Below, one piece after another: positions 1-7,264 of a DNA stretch of 64,000 nt. The notes beneath the pieces are model-generated. The model was not told where the DNA came from. It ran no database searches and saw only the letters and a list, made by a program, of their open reading frames with translations. The first letter of the stretch is position 1, and the number at the start of each line of letters is the position of its first letter. The position numbers and the translations under genes are program-made. The stretch is taken from the NCBI GenBank assembly GCA_017438775.1, contig JAFRUR010000096.1, forward strand, positions 1 through 64,000. The letters are read 5' to 3'. Source of the stretch: Lachnospiraceae bacterium. Lineage in GTDB: Bacteria > Bacillota > Clostridia > Lachnospirales > Lachnospiraceae.

Positions 1-789
1 TCCCTGAAGGGCGTCTTCTCCGGAGGCGATTCCCTGTCCATCGAGCTGAAGAAGAAGTTCGACAAGTTCCTCTATGACCATCACGCAGGGATCCAGGTAC
101 GGGAAGGCTACGGCACGACAGAGACCGTAACGGCCTGCTGCCTGACCCCGCCCCATATGTATAAGGAAGGCAGTATCGGCGTTCCCTTCCCGGATACCTA
201 CATCAAGATCGTGGAGCCGGATACGGACAGGGAGCTTCCCTACGGCGAGGAAGGCGAGATTCTGCTGGCAGGTCCCACGACGATGCTGGAGTACATGAAG
301 CATCCGGACGAGAGCGCGAAGACGATCCGCCGTCATGCCGACGGCCTGGACTGGATCTACACCGGCGACCTGGGCTATATGGACGACGAAGGCTTCGTAT
401 ACTTCCGGGGCCGCGCGAAGCGCATGATCATCTCGTCCGGCTACAATATCTATCCCGGCCAGATCGAGAACATCCTGGACGCGTACGAGAAGGTCCAGAT
501 GAGCTGCGTCATCGGCGTGCCGGATCCGCTCAAGATGCAGAAGGTCAAGGCCTTCGTCAAGCTGGCAGCCGATGTCCCCGCGAACGAGGATACCCGCGCG
601 GAGCTTCTGGACTACTGCCGCAGGCACATCGCGAAGTACGCGATGCCGTACGACATTGAGTTCAAGGAGGACATGCCCAAGACCCTGGTCGGCAAGGTCG
701 CCTACCGCGTCCTCGAGGAGGAGGAACTGGCCAAGCTGAAGGGCGCGCAGGCGGAGGAGGGCGCCGCGGAGGAGACTATCGCGGAGTAA
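1..789 (+). CDS. AMP-dependent acyl-CoA synthetase/ligase, C-terminal 262 residues (5' end outside window)
   Basis: The frame is open from the first base, so the gene starts upstream. The visible part covers the end of the adenylating domain and the whole C-terminal cap. The A5 motif GYGTTET lies near residue 38, the ATP-ribose motif YTGDLGYMDDEG near residue 120, the hinge RAKRMIISSGYNIYP just after it, and the catalytic lysine is in PKTLVGKVAYR near the end. Members of this family activate a carboxylic acid as acyl-AMP and then pass it to CoA in the cytoplasm; the substrate cannot be told from this part. The tail after the catalytic lysine is rich in Glu and Ala. The gene ends before a hairpin terminator shared with the convergent gene that follows. 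The family assignment is firm, the substrate unknown. Confidence 0.93.
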   Translation, partial: SLKGVFSGGDSLSIELKKKFDKFLYDHHAGIQVREGYGTTETVTACCLTPPHMYKEGSIGVPFPDTYIKIVEPDTDRELPYGEEGEILLAGPTTMLEYMKHPDESAKTIRRHADGLDWIYTGDLGYMDDEGFVYFRGRAKRMIISSGYNIYPGQIENILDAYEKVQMSCVIGVPDPLKMQKVKAFVKLAADVPANEDTRAELLDYCRRHIAKYAMPYDIEFKEDMPKTLVGKVAYRVLEEEELAKLKGAQAEEGAAEETIAE

Positions 790-900
790 CGGCCCTGCGG
801 ACGGGGGAACCCGCTCCTACCAGCAAAGGCTCAGTCCGCGGAAGTGCCGTCCGCAGGGATGCTGCCTCAGACGCGGTCACTCTTTGTCAGGAAATAACAG

Positions 901-941
901 AGAAGTCCTCTCCCGGAGGTGCCGGGGAGGACTTCTTTTTC
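901..941. terminator. Bidirectional intrinsic terminator
   Basis: A stem of about 15 bp (901-916 pairing with 922-936, one internal mismatch, 5-base loop) is followed by five T on the plus strand. It sits between two convergent genes, the acyl-CoA synthetase and the anti-sigma-like gene, and can serve both. Confidence 0.8.
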
Positions 942-957
942 GGCAAAGCAGCAGTTT

Positions 958-2382
958 TCACTCCGCCGCGGTATCTGGCTCCGGATAGGGATTCCTATCG
1001 CCCTGCGTTTGCGGGAACTGCTCTTCATAGGACAGGATGTAGGCCACCTGGACGTTCCCTTCCCGGGGCTCGCAGATCGCGAGAGCGCGTGCTTCGGACA
1101 GCTCCGCGACAAATTCCCAGGCCCAGCTGTGAATCTCCACCAGCTCGCCTTCCTCCAGGAGAGGCATCACCGTGTCTTCTCGGACGGGATAGGTGTAATG
1201 GATCAGGACCTCGTAATAGTGCTGGACCTGTTCCATGGTCCAGTCGCGGATGTTTTGGAACTCCTGCTCCGTGACGCCCATGGCGGCGTAAGCGTATTCG
1301 TGCGGGTCGATCCACTCGCCCGTCCAGCCCATTTTGACGATCACCCTGAGAGGGGCGCCGTCGTTTGCAGCGTAGGCTGCCCGCAGCTCGTCGGTCAGCC
1401 TGGAATCGTCCTGCAGGTGCATCGGACACTCATGCCCCGCAAACGCGTCCTCCTCCCACTGGATGGGGCCGGTCGCATACAGCTTGATTCCCTTGATCTG
1501 CTCCGGGAAACCTTCCGGAGTGAGTGCGCGGATCTGCGCCGCTGTCCCGGAAAGCACGGCTGTGCCGAAATCCCAGGTGTAATAATTCGTATAACCCGTT
1601 TCCGCATTGGTGCAGAGGACGGTAAAGCCCTTTTCCCGCATGACGTCGATCACGCTTTGTGCACCCTGAAACTTTGCGCGGTTATCGTGCAGAGCGTAAG
1701 CGAGCCAGGCCTGATACGCCTTCTTTCTGGCTTCCTGGTATTCCGTGATCCGGGTCACACGGGCGATCGCCTCCGTATCGGAGATGCCCTTTTCTGCCAT
1801 CATTTCACTGACGAGTTTTTTTCGCAGCTCCCAGGAGGCGTCGTCTGCCGCGTTGTAGAGCTGATACAGCCGGGTCGATTCCATATCCTCTTCGGGGTCT
1901 TGTTCTTCCCTGGAGATGGTCACAGAAAGGACGAAGGCCAGGACATCGTCGTCCTTTGCCTCCCGGAGAGTCTGGATGAAGGCCTGGCTGGCAGTCACAC
2001 GGTCCGCGATCTGGGGATCCGGTCTATCCCATTCGCTGGCAGAGTCTGCGTCATCCCTTCTTGCCGTCCAGATGATGTTCGGAGCAGGCTCCGGCTCTGC
2101 CGGGCTCTGCGCGGGCTCCGTCGTCCGGGGCGGGTCTCCGCCGTTTTCCGGAGAGGAGACGGTGCCCGTGTGCTCTTGCGCACCGGTGCTTTCCCCCTCT
2201 GCGACGATGGCCGGTTTCTGACCCTGCGGCCCCAGCCGGGGAATCACAAGCACGGTCAGAAGGCAGACCGCCGCCAGCGCGGCGGCCGAAACGGCCAGGG
2301 TCCGCCGCGTCTTTCTCTTTTGAATCAAAGCCTCATCCCGTCGTGCAAGCACATCCCGGGTCATCTCTTCCGCTGTTTTCAT
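958..2382 (-). CDS. Membrane-anchored anti-sigma-like protein paired with an ECF sigma factor
   Basis: 474 residues. A short cytoplasmic N-terminus of about 27 residues (MKTAEEMTRDVLARRDEA, then basic residues) precedes one membrane segment at about residues 28-47. A Pro/Glu-rich linker and a large extracytoplasmic domain of about 350 residues follow; I do not recognise that domain. The start lies inside the upstream sigma-factor gene (50-base overlap), behind GGAGGAAAG with rather long spacing of about 12 bases. Overlap with an ECF sigma gene, a small cytosolic head and a single membrane anchor are the usual layout of a co-transcribed anti-sigma factor, so the role is inferred from context and topology. 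There is no zinc-binding HxxxCxxC motif in the head, so it is not a classical ZAS anti-sigma factor. The outer domain may sense an envelope signal. Confidence 0.65.
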   Translation of the reverse strand: MKTAEEMTRDVLARRDEALIQKRKTRRTLAVSAAALAAVCLLTVLVIPRLGPQGQKPAIVAEGESTGAQEHTGTVSSPENGGDPPRTTEPAQSPAEPEPAPNIIWTARRDDADSASEWDRPDPQIADRVTASQAFIQTLREAKDDDVLAFVLSVTISREEQDPEEDMESTRLYQLYNAADDASWELRKKLVSEMMAEKGISDTEAIARVTRITEYQEARKKAYQAWLAYALHDNRAKFQGAQSVIDVMREKGFTVLCTNAETGYTNYYTWDFGTAVLSGTAAQIRALTPEGFPEQIKGIKLYATGPIQWEEDAFAGHECPMHLQDDSRLTDELRAAYAANDGAPLRVIVKMGWTGEWIDPHEYAYAAMGVTEQEFQNIRDWTMEQVQHYYEVLIHYTYPVREDTVMPLLEEGELVEIHSWAWEFVAELSEARALAICEPREGNVQVAYILSYEEQFPQTQGDRNPYPEPDTAAE

Positions 2383-2923
2383 CCGGTTTTCTTTCCTCCA
2401 GAGACAGCGCTTCCTTCAGCCGCTGCCTTGCGCGATAGATCGTGGTTTCTGCTGCGTGGGCGCTTTTTCCCATGAGCGCGCCCGCGTCCTTCACGGAGTA
2501 TCCCTCGAAGTAGACCAGCCAGAGGATCCGCTGAGACTCTTCGGGGAGCGTCCGCATGGCGTGGTGGACGGCGATCCGCTCTTCTTCGCGGATAAAGGCC
2601 TGCTCCTGGGAGATCTCGTCCGCGGGGAGATCTTCGCAGGTTTCCAGCGGGACAGTTCTTCCGCGATTTTTGCGGCGCCAGTCGACGGCCAGATTTCCGG
2701 CGATCCGATAGAGCCAGGTTTTAAATGACGCGCTTCCGTTGTAACGGGGCTTTTTCACGGCCAGCTTGACAAAGGTGTCTTCCGCCAGATCTTCCGCGGT
2801 GTGGATGTCGCCGGTAAAAGTGCGCAGGTAGAAGATCAGGCCGTCCTTGTAGTCGCGGATGAGCCGCGCGAGGGCCTGGTCATCTCCATTGCAATAGTCT
2901 TTGTAGTCGCTGCTTCCTTCCAT
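2333..2923 (-). CDS. ECF-type RNA polymerase sigma factor
   Basis: 196 residues, a typical size for ECF sigma factors. Region 2 is seen around residues 40-85 (AEDLAEDTFVKLAV, then FKTWLYRIAGNLAVDWRR) and region 4 around residues 125-172 (LPEESQRILWLVYFEGYSVKDA, then a helix-turn-helix and RARQRLKEAL). There is no region 1 or 3. The protein would direct RNA polymerase to a small regulon. It lies just upstream of, and overlaps, the anti-sigma-like gene, so the two are translated together. The C-terminal tail after about residue 175 is Asp/Glu-rich and ends CACTTG. Upstream on the minus strand a CGTAT-containing element (near 2945) resembles an ECF -10 box and would fit self-regulation, but this is weak. 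Confidence 0.9.
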   Translation of the reverse strand: MEGSSDYKDYCNGDDQALARLIRDYKDGLIFYLRTFTGDIHTAEDLAEDTFVKLAVKKPRYNGSASFKTWLYRIAGNLAVDWRRKNRGRTVPLETCEDLPADEISQEQAFIREEERIAVHHAMRTLPEESQRILWLVYFEGYSVKDAGALMGKSAHAAETTIYRARQRLKEALSLEERKPDENSGRDDPGCACTTG

Positions 2924-3039
2924 GATTGCCCCTTCTACCCTTTATACGAAGCGAATTGGAAAAACCTCACAGCGAGGTGTCGGATTCGGGAAAGATCCGC
3001 ACCGGCCCGCATGATCGGGACAGCTGCGGAAATCAGGAT

Positions 3040-3077
3040 AAAAAGAGGCCCCGGAGACACAGCGTCTGCCGGGGACC
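3040..3077 (-). terminator. Intrinsic terminator after the DUF218 gene
   Basis: Read on the minus strand, a GC-rich stem (GGTCCCCGG pairing with CCGGGGCC, extended by inner AGAC/GTCT pairs) is followed by CTCTTTTT. It lies just downstream of the DUF218 gene and upstream of the sigma-factor gene, separating the two transcripts. Confidence 0.75.
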
Positions 3078-3132
3078 GGTTTATGCATCGGGACGCCCAG
3101 GCCGATCACTCCCGTGTGTCTGCGCAGGTCCC

Positions 3133-4407
3133 TTACAGCGTGTAATTCAGAACCGTGGTCACGACGTAGAACGCGATCATCCCGCCGAGGATGAGCCCCT
3201 GCTTCAGGCGGTGCTCCGTGAGGATGCCGACGAACTCGCGCACGGCCGCATTCGGCCAGAAGTACCACTTGGTGCGGGCTCCCATGCCGTCCGCGCGCAT
3301 GTGATTGCGGCGGGCCATCAGGCCGCTGCGGAAGACGTGGTAGTTGGTGGTCGCATAGGCGATCTTCGGGGCGCGGTCCCCGGGCTGCATGGCGGAGGGC
3401 TTTTTGAAATCGGCCCTGCGCCCGGCCGCTTCTTCCGCAGAGCGGATGACTTCGCGCGAGAATTTCATGTTCTCAAAGGTGCTGGTGGACTTGTCTTCCT
3501 GCAGGATGTGATCCTTCGGTACGCCCTTTTCCAGGAGATAGGCCGTCATCGAGGCGCTCTCGGAGATGACTTCGCGCGGCCCCTGCCCGCCGGACGTCAC
3601 GAATACCGGTGCCTTGCCGGTCGCCTGGATCTGCTCGCGGTAAAAGCGCAGGGCGCGCTCGATGCGCCCGGCCAGGAGCGGGGTGGGGGTGCCGTCTTTC
3701 CGCAGGCCGCAGCCCAGAACGATCAGATAGTCCTTGTCCTTTGCGGGCTGATGCCGCACAGCCAGAATGTTTGCGAAGATGACGCCGAGCAGCATGCACT
3801 CAAAATAGAGGTAGAAGGCCGCGAGGAGGTTGACCAGAAGGTCGTGCATCATCACTTCGAACTGGGAGCCGGACGCGTAGAAGTTGAGCAGGTAAATGAC
3901 GGCAAGGCCGCCCACCAGAAGAAACGAGAGGATGATGCCGAGAATGTTGACCAGCCGGCGTCCCTCGTGGCGGATCAGGGACAGATTGGAGATCAAGAGC
4001 GCTCCTGAGAAAAACAGGAGGAACGGCGAGGTGTAGAGCATGAAATTCGTGCCGGAATTCACCGGGTGGGAGAGGAGGGGAAGCACGTCGGAGACGCGGT
4101 GTCCCGTCATCCCGCCGAGCTGCGCGAGCACCAGGACCTGCGTGATGAGCACCGAGAGGGCGAAGAGCGAAAACCCCGCGTAGTAGATCGTGTTGTAGGA
4201 GTAGGGGTTGTAGCGGATCTGAAGGATCAGGGCGCGCACCAGACAGAAGAGCACGAGCACCAGATGGAGGATGAAAACGGCGCAGACCGAAGAGAAGGTA
4301 TACGAAGGCTGCGTGATCAGGAACAGGGTCACGGCCGCGGCCGCCGCTGTCACGGCGGCGATGTTCCAGACGGTGGGTTTTTTATCGAGGGTATCGAATG
4401 CGATCAT
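3133..4407 (-). CDS. DUF218 (YdcF/SanA-like) multi-pass membrane protein
   Basis: 424 residues from the chosen start. About six or seven membrane segments fill the first 230 residues; a DUF218 domain follows, with YLIVLGCGLRKDGTPTPLL, then VFVTSGGQGPREVISES, EDKSTSTFENMKFSR and YATTNYHVFRSGLMA. DUF218 proteins in E. coli (ElyC, SanA, YdcF) act around envelope carbon metabolism and barrier integrity, but the biochemical role is not settled. I chose the ATG at 4407 because it follows the engB stop by one base (TGACATG) with GAGGG eight bases upstream, so the two genes look translationally coupled; an upstream in-frame start would add 12 residues and overlap engB. It is the last gene of the minus-strand group that begins at 11391. 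Confidence 0.85.
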   Translation of the reverse strand: MIAFDTLDKKPTVWNIAAVTAAAAAVTLFLITQPSYTFSSVCAVFILHLVLVLFCLVRALILQIRYNPYSYNTIYYAGFSLFALSVLITQVLVLAQLGGMTGHRVSDVLPLLSHPVNSGTNFMLYTSPFLLFFSGALLISNLSLIRHEGRRLVNILGIILSFLLVGGLAVIYLLNFYASGSQFEVMMHDLLVNLLAAFYLYFECMLLGVIFANILAVRHQPAKDKDYLIVLGCGLRKDGTPTPLLAGRIERALRFYREQIQATGKAPVFVTSGGQGPREVISESASMTAYLLEKGVPKDHILQEDKSTSTFENMKFSREVIRSAEEAAGRRADFKKPSAMQPGDRAPKIAYATTNYHVFRSGLMARRNHMRADGMGARTKWYFWPNAAVREFVGILTEHRLKQGLILGGMIAFYVVTTVLNYTL

Positions 4408-4408
4408 G

Positions 4409-5008
4409 TCATGTTCCCTCTGGCGAGGCCAGAAAACCCTCAAGCGCGCTCCACAGTTCGTCCCGTCCGGCCTTGGTCTCCGAGGAGAACGGAAGGAGCG
4501 GGGTCTCTTTGGGAAGATCGAGCTTTTTCCGGATCACGGCGAGGGACTTCGCGAGTTCATTCCGGCTCAGTTTGTCCGCCTTGGTGGCCACCACCAGAAT
4601 CGGGATCTCCCGGGAGAGGAGCCACTCGTACATGAGGACGTCGTTCGCGGACGGCTCATGGCGCGCGTCCACGAGGACCAGGGCGGCGCGCAGGACCTTC
4701 GAGGTTTTCAGGTACTTCTCGATCATTTTGCCCCAGCTCTCGCGCACGGCCTGGGAGACCCTGGCGTAGCCGTAGCCGGGAAGGTCCACGAAGTACAGCT
4801 GTTCGTTGATATTGTAGTAATTGATGGTCTGGGTCTTGCCGGGCTGCCCGGAGGTGCGGGCGAGGTTCCTGCGGTTTAGGAGCGCGTTGATGAGGGAAGA
4901 TTTTCCCACATTGCTGCGTCCGCAGAAGGCGAATTCCGGAAGGGCGTTTCTGGGCAGCACCGAAGTGATGCCGCAGACGGTCTCCAGAGTGGCAGAGCGT
5001 ATGATCAC
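4409..5008 (-). CDS. engB: Ribosome biogenesis GTPase EngB (YsxC/YihA)
   Basis: 199 residues, the normal length. All G motifs are present: G1 GRSNVGKSSLIN, G2 threonine within GKTQTINYY, G3 DLPGYGYA, G4 ATKADKL and a G5-like SSETKAG. EngB is an essential cytoplasmic GTPase needed for late 50S subunit assembly. I chose the GTG at 5008 because a strong AGGAGGAGGT lies five bases before it and the protein then begins VIIRSATLETV as in known members; a longer in-frame version exists but adds 28 residues not expected in the family. The gene is in the minus-strand group with the DUF4364 gene upstream and the coupled DUF218 gene downstream. Confidence 0.95.
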   Translation of the reverse strand: MIIRSATLETVCGITSVLPRNALPEFAFCGRSNVGKSSLINALLNRRNLARTSGQPGKTQTINYYNINEQLYFVDLPGYGYARVSQAVRESWGKMIEKYLKTSKVLRAALVLVDARHEPSANDVLMYEWLLSREIPILVVATKADKLSRNELAKSLAVIRKKLDLPKETPLLPFSSETKAGRDELWSALEGFLASPEGT

Positions 5009-5111
5009 GGGGACCTCCTCCTGTTGCGGTGCGGTCGTCAGAGAAAAAAGGTATTTCGGGGCAGAGACGTTCCGTTTCGGCCGGTGCTGCACAACCGGCG
5101 CGGCGTCCGCG

Positions 5112-5639
5112 TCAGACCTCCCTGGCGCGCAGCAGCTCCTGCATGACGGTCTGGTAGACCTTCTGGCTGGCGGCCTTCCAGTTGTCGCACATCTGGCGGG
5201 CGATGTCCGAGGTGGGGGCGGAAGCCTTGAGGTCCAGGATCACGCCCTTGCCCTCGCGGATCTCGCAGTGGACCACGTAGTCCTGGTCCGCGCCGCGGTA
5301 GTAGTCCGCGTGGGTGCCGACCTCGTCGCGCAGCCGGATGCGGTTTTCCGCCAGGAAGGCGTCCATGTCTTCCGCCACGGTGGTCGAGATCGAGGAGGCG
5401 AAGAAGGAGAGGGTCTGCTCTCCGTCCGCGGTGATCTGGTAGCGCGTGCTGTTGTAGGCCGATTCCATGCGGATGAGGCCCGCCTCGAGGAGTTCGGACA
5501 GGGCCGTCTGCACGGTGAAGTAGTTTGTGTACTCCTTCTCAAGGAAGAAGTCGCAGAACTGGGCCGTGGTCAGGGGAAACTTCACCTGGCGCAGCAGATA
5601 GAGGATCATCAGTTTGTAGAGGGTCATGGGATCCGTCAT
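5112..5639 (-). CDS. DUF4364 family winged-helix protein
   Basis: 175 residues. The sequence fits the DUF4364 family of Firmicutes: an N-terminal winged-helix-like part (MTLYKLMILYLLRQVKFPLT, then TNYFTVQTALSELLEAGLIR and a wing with YQITADGEQTL) and an all-beta C-terminal part rich in Asp and Tyr. The N-terminal fold suggests DNA binding or a PadR-like regulator, but no function is established. I chose the ATG at 5639 because GGAG sits six bases upstream; a TTG four codons earlier is possible. It lies between argH and engB in the same orientation, with gaps of about 50 and 100 bases. Confidence 0.8.
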   Translation of the reverse strand: MTDPMTLYKLMILYLLRQVKFPLTTAQFCDFFLEKEYTNYFTVQTALSELLEAGLIRMESAYNSTRYQITADGEQTLSFFASSISTTVAEDMDAFLAENRIRLRDEVGTHADYYRGADQDYVVHCEIREGKGVILDLKASAPTSDIARQMCDNWKAASQKVYQTVMQELLRAREV

Positions 5640-5701
5640 GGCTGTCTCCAATGTGTGTTTTTCGATAGTGTCGGGTGCGGCGTCCGCGGTCTTTTCCGGG
5701 C

Positions 5702-7090
5702 TTATTCCTCCGGGGTCTCCTCCCGGAGCCAGGCGCGCAGGTCTTCGATCTGGCGGGCCATCGCCTCCGGCGCGGGGCCTCCCTCGGTGATGCGCTGGGC
5801 GACGCAGGTCTTCACGGAGATGGCGTCGTAGACGTCTTCGTCAAAAAGCTCCGAGGCGGCCTTAAAGTCCTCGAGGGGCAGCTCGTCCAGGGAGATGCCG
5901 CGGCCGATGCAGGTGAGCACGAGATGCCCGATCACGCCGTGGGCGTCGCGGAAGGGCATGCCCTTCTTCACGAGATAGTCCGCCGCGTCGGTGGCGTTGG
6001 TGAAGCCGCGCGCCGCGCTCTTCTCCATGACGTCCTCGCGGAAGGACAGCTCCCGCACCATCGCGGTAAAGACGCCGAGGCAGGCCGCCGCGGTGTCCAT
6101 CGCGTCAAAGGCCGGTTCCTTGTCTTCCTGCATATCCTTGTTGTAGGCGAGGGGAAGGCCCTTCATTGCGGTGAGGAGGCTCATCAGGTCTCCGTAGACA
6201 CGGCCGGTCTTGCCGCGGACGAGTTCCGCGACGTCGGGGTTTTTCTTCTGGGGCATGATGCTGGAGCCGGTCGCGAAGGCGTCCGGGATCTCCACGAAGC
6301 GGTACTCGTCCGAGTTCCAGAGGATGATCTCCTCGCAGAAGCGGGAGAGATGCATCATCAGGATGGAGAGGGCGGAGAGGAGCTCCAGCAGATAGTCGCG
6401 GTCGGAAACGGAATCCAGGGAATTGGCCGTCGGCCGGTCAAAACCGAGGGTCTGCGCCACCGCGCTGCGGTCCAGGGGATAGGTGGTGCCGGCGAGGGCG
6501 CCCGCCCCGAGAGGGCACTCGTTCATGCGCACGAGCAGGTCCGAGAGGCGGCCGCAGTCGCGCCGGAACATCTGGGCGTACGCGCCCAGGTGAAGTCCCA
6601 GGGTGATGGGCTGGGCCTTCTGCAGGTGCGTAAAGCCCGGCATCACGGTGTTCGCGTGCTGCTCCATGCGCTCGGTCAGAACGCGGATGAGGTCCAGAAC
6701 AAGGGCGCGGATCTCCCGCGCGCGGCGCCTCGTGAAGAGGCGCATGTCCAGGGCCACCTGGTCGTTGCGGCTGCGCCCCGTGTGGAGCTTCTTGCCGGCA
6801 TCGCCGATGCGGGCCGTGAGCTGGGCCTCCACGAAGCTGTGGATGTCCTCCGCGGTCTCGTCAAATTCCAGGGTGCCCCGCTCGAGATCTTCGAGCACGG
6901 CGATGAGGCCGGTCCGGATCCGGTCTCCCTCCGCGGGCGTGAGAATCCCGGTCTCGGTCAGCATCTGCGCGTGGGCCAGGCTCCCCTCGATATCCTCGCG
7001 GTAGAGGCGGCGGTCGAAGGGGAGAGAGGCGTTGAAGACAAAGGTCTCCTGCGCGGTCTCCTCCGTAAAGCGTCCTCCCCAGAGTTTCAT
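5702..7090 (-). CDS. argH: Argininosuccinate lyase
   Basis: 462 residues, normal for the family. It carries the fumarase/aspartase superfamily signature GSSIMPQKKNPDVAEL, the N-terminal KLWGGRF, the HTGRSRNDQVALD segment and the TFLQKAQPIT-like segment FTHLQKAQPITLG. It catalyses the last step of arginine synthesis, splitting argininosuccinate into arginine and fumarate in the cytoplasm. Two adjacent ATG codons exist; I chose the second (7090) because GGAGG is only one base from the first. No argG or other arg gene lies in the window, so the gene stands alone among unrelated housekeeping genes. Confidence 0.97.
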   Translation of the reverse strand: MKLWGGRFTEETAQETFVFNASLPFDRRLYREDIEGSLAHAQMLTETGILTPAEGDRIRTGLIAVLEDLERGTLEFDETAEDIHSFVEAQLTARIGDAGKKLHTGRSRNDQVALDMRLFTRRRAREIRALVLDLIRVLTERMEQHANTVMPGFTHLQKAQPITLGLHLGAYAQMFRRDCGRLSDLLVRMNECPLGAGALAGTTYPLDRSAVAQTLGFDRPTANSLDSVSDRDYLLELLSALSILMMHLSRFCEEIILWNSDEYRFVEIPDAFATGSSIMPQKKNPDVAELVRGKTGRVYGDLMSLLTAMKGLPLAYNKDMQEDKEPAFDAMDTAAACLGVFTAMVRELSFREDVMEKSAARGFTNATDAADYLVKKGMPFRDAHGVIGHLVLTCIGRGISLDELPLEDFKAASELFDEDVYDAISVKTCVAQRITEGGPAPEAMARQIEDLRAWLREETPEE

Positions 7091-7264
7091 CATGCCTCCG
7101 TTTCCGCGCCCGCCGGGCGCAGGGGTCAAATGTCATCGGTCGGTATTTCTGCAAAAATCCGGTGTGCGGCAGTCTTCTGCGGGACGGGGACTGCGCTGTG
7201 GCTCCTCTCGTGCGGAACCTCCGCCCTGCCCTCCGCAGCGGCAGGGTCTGTATGCACCGTTGGC

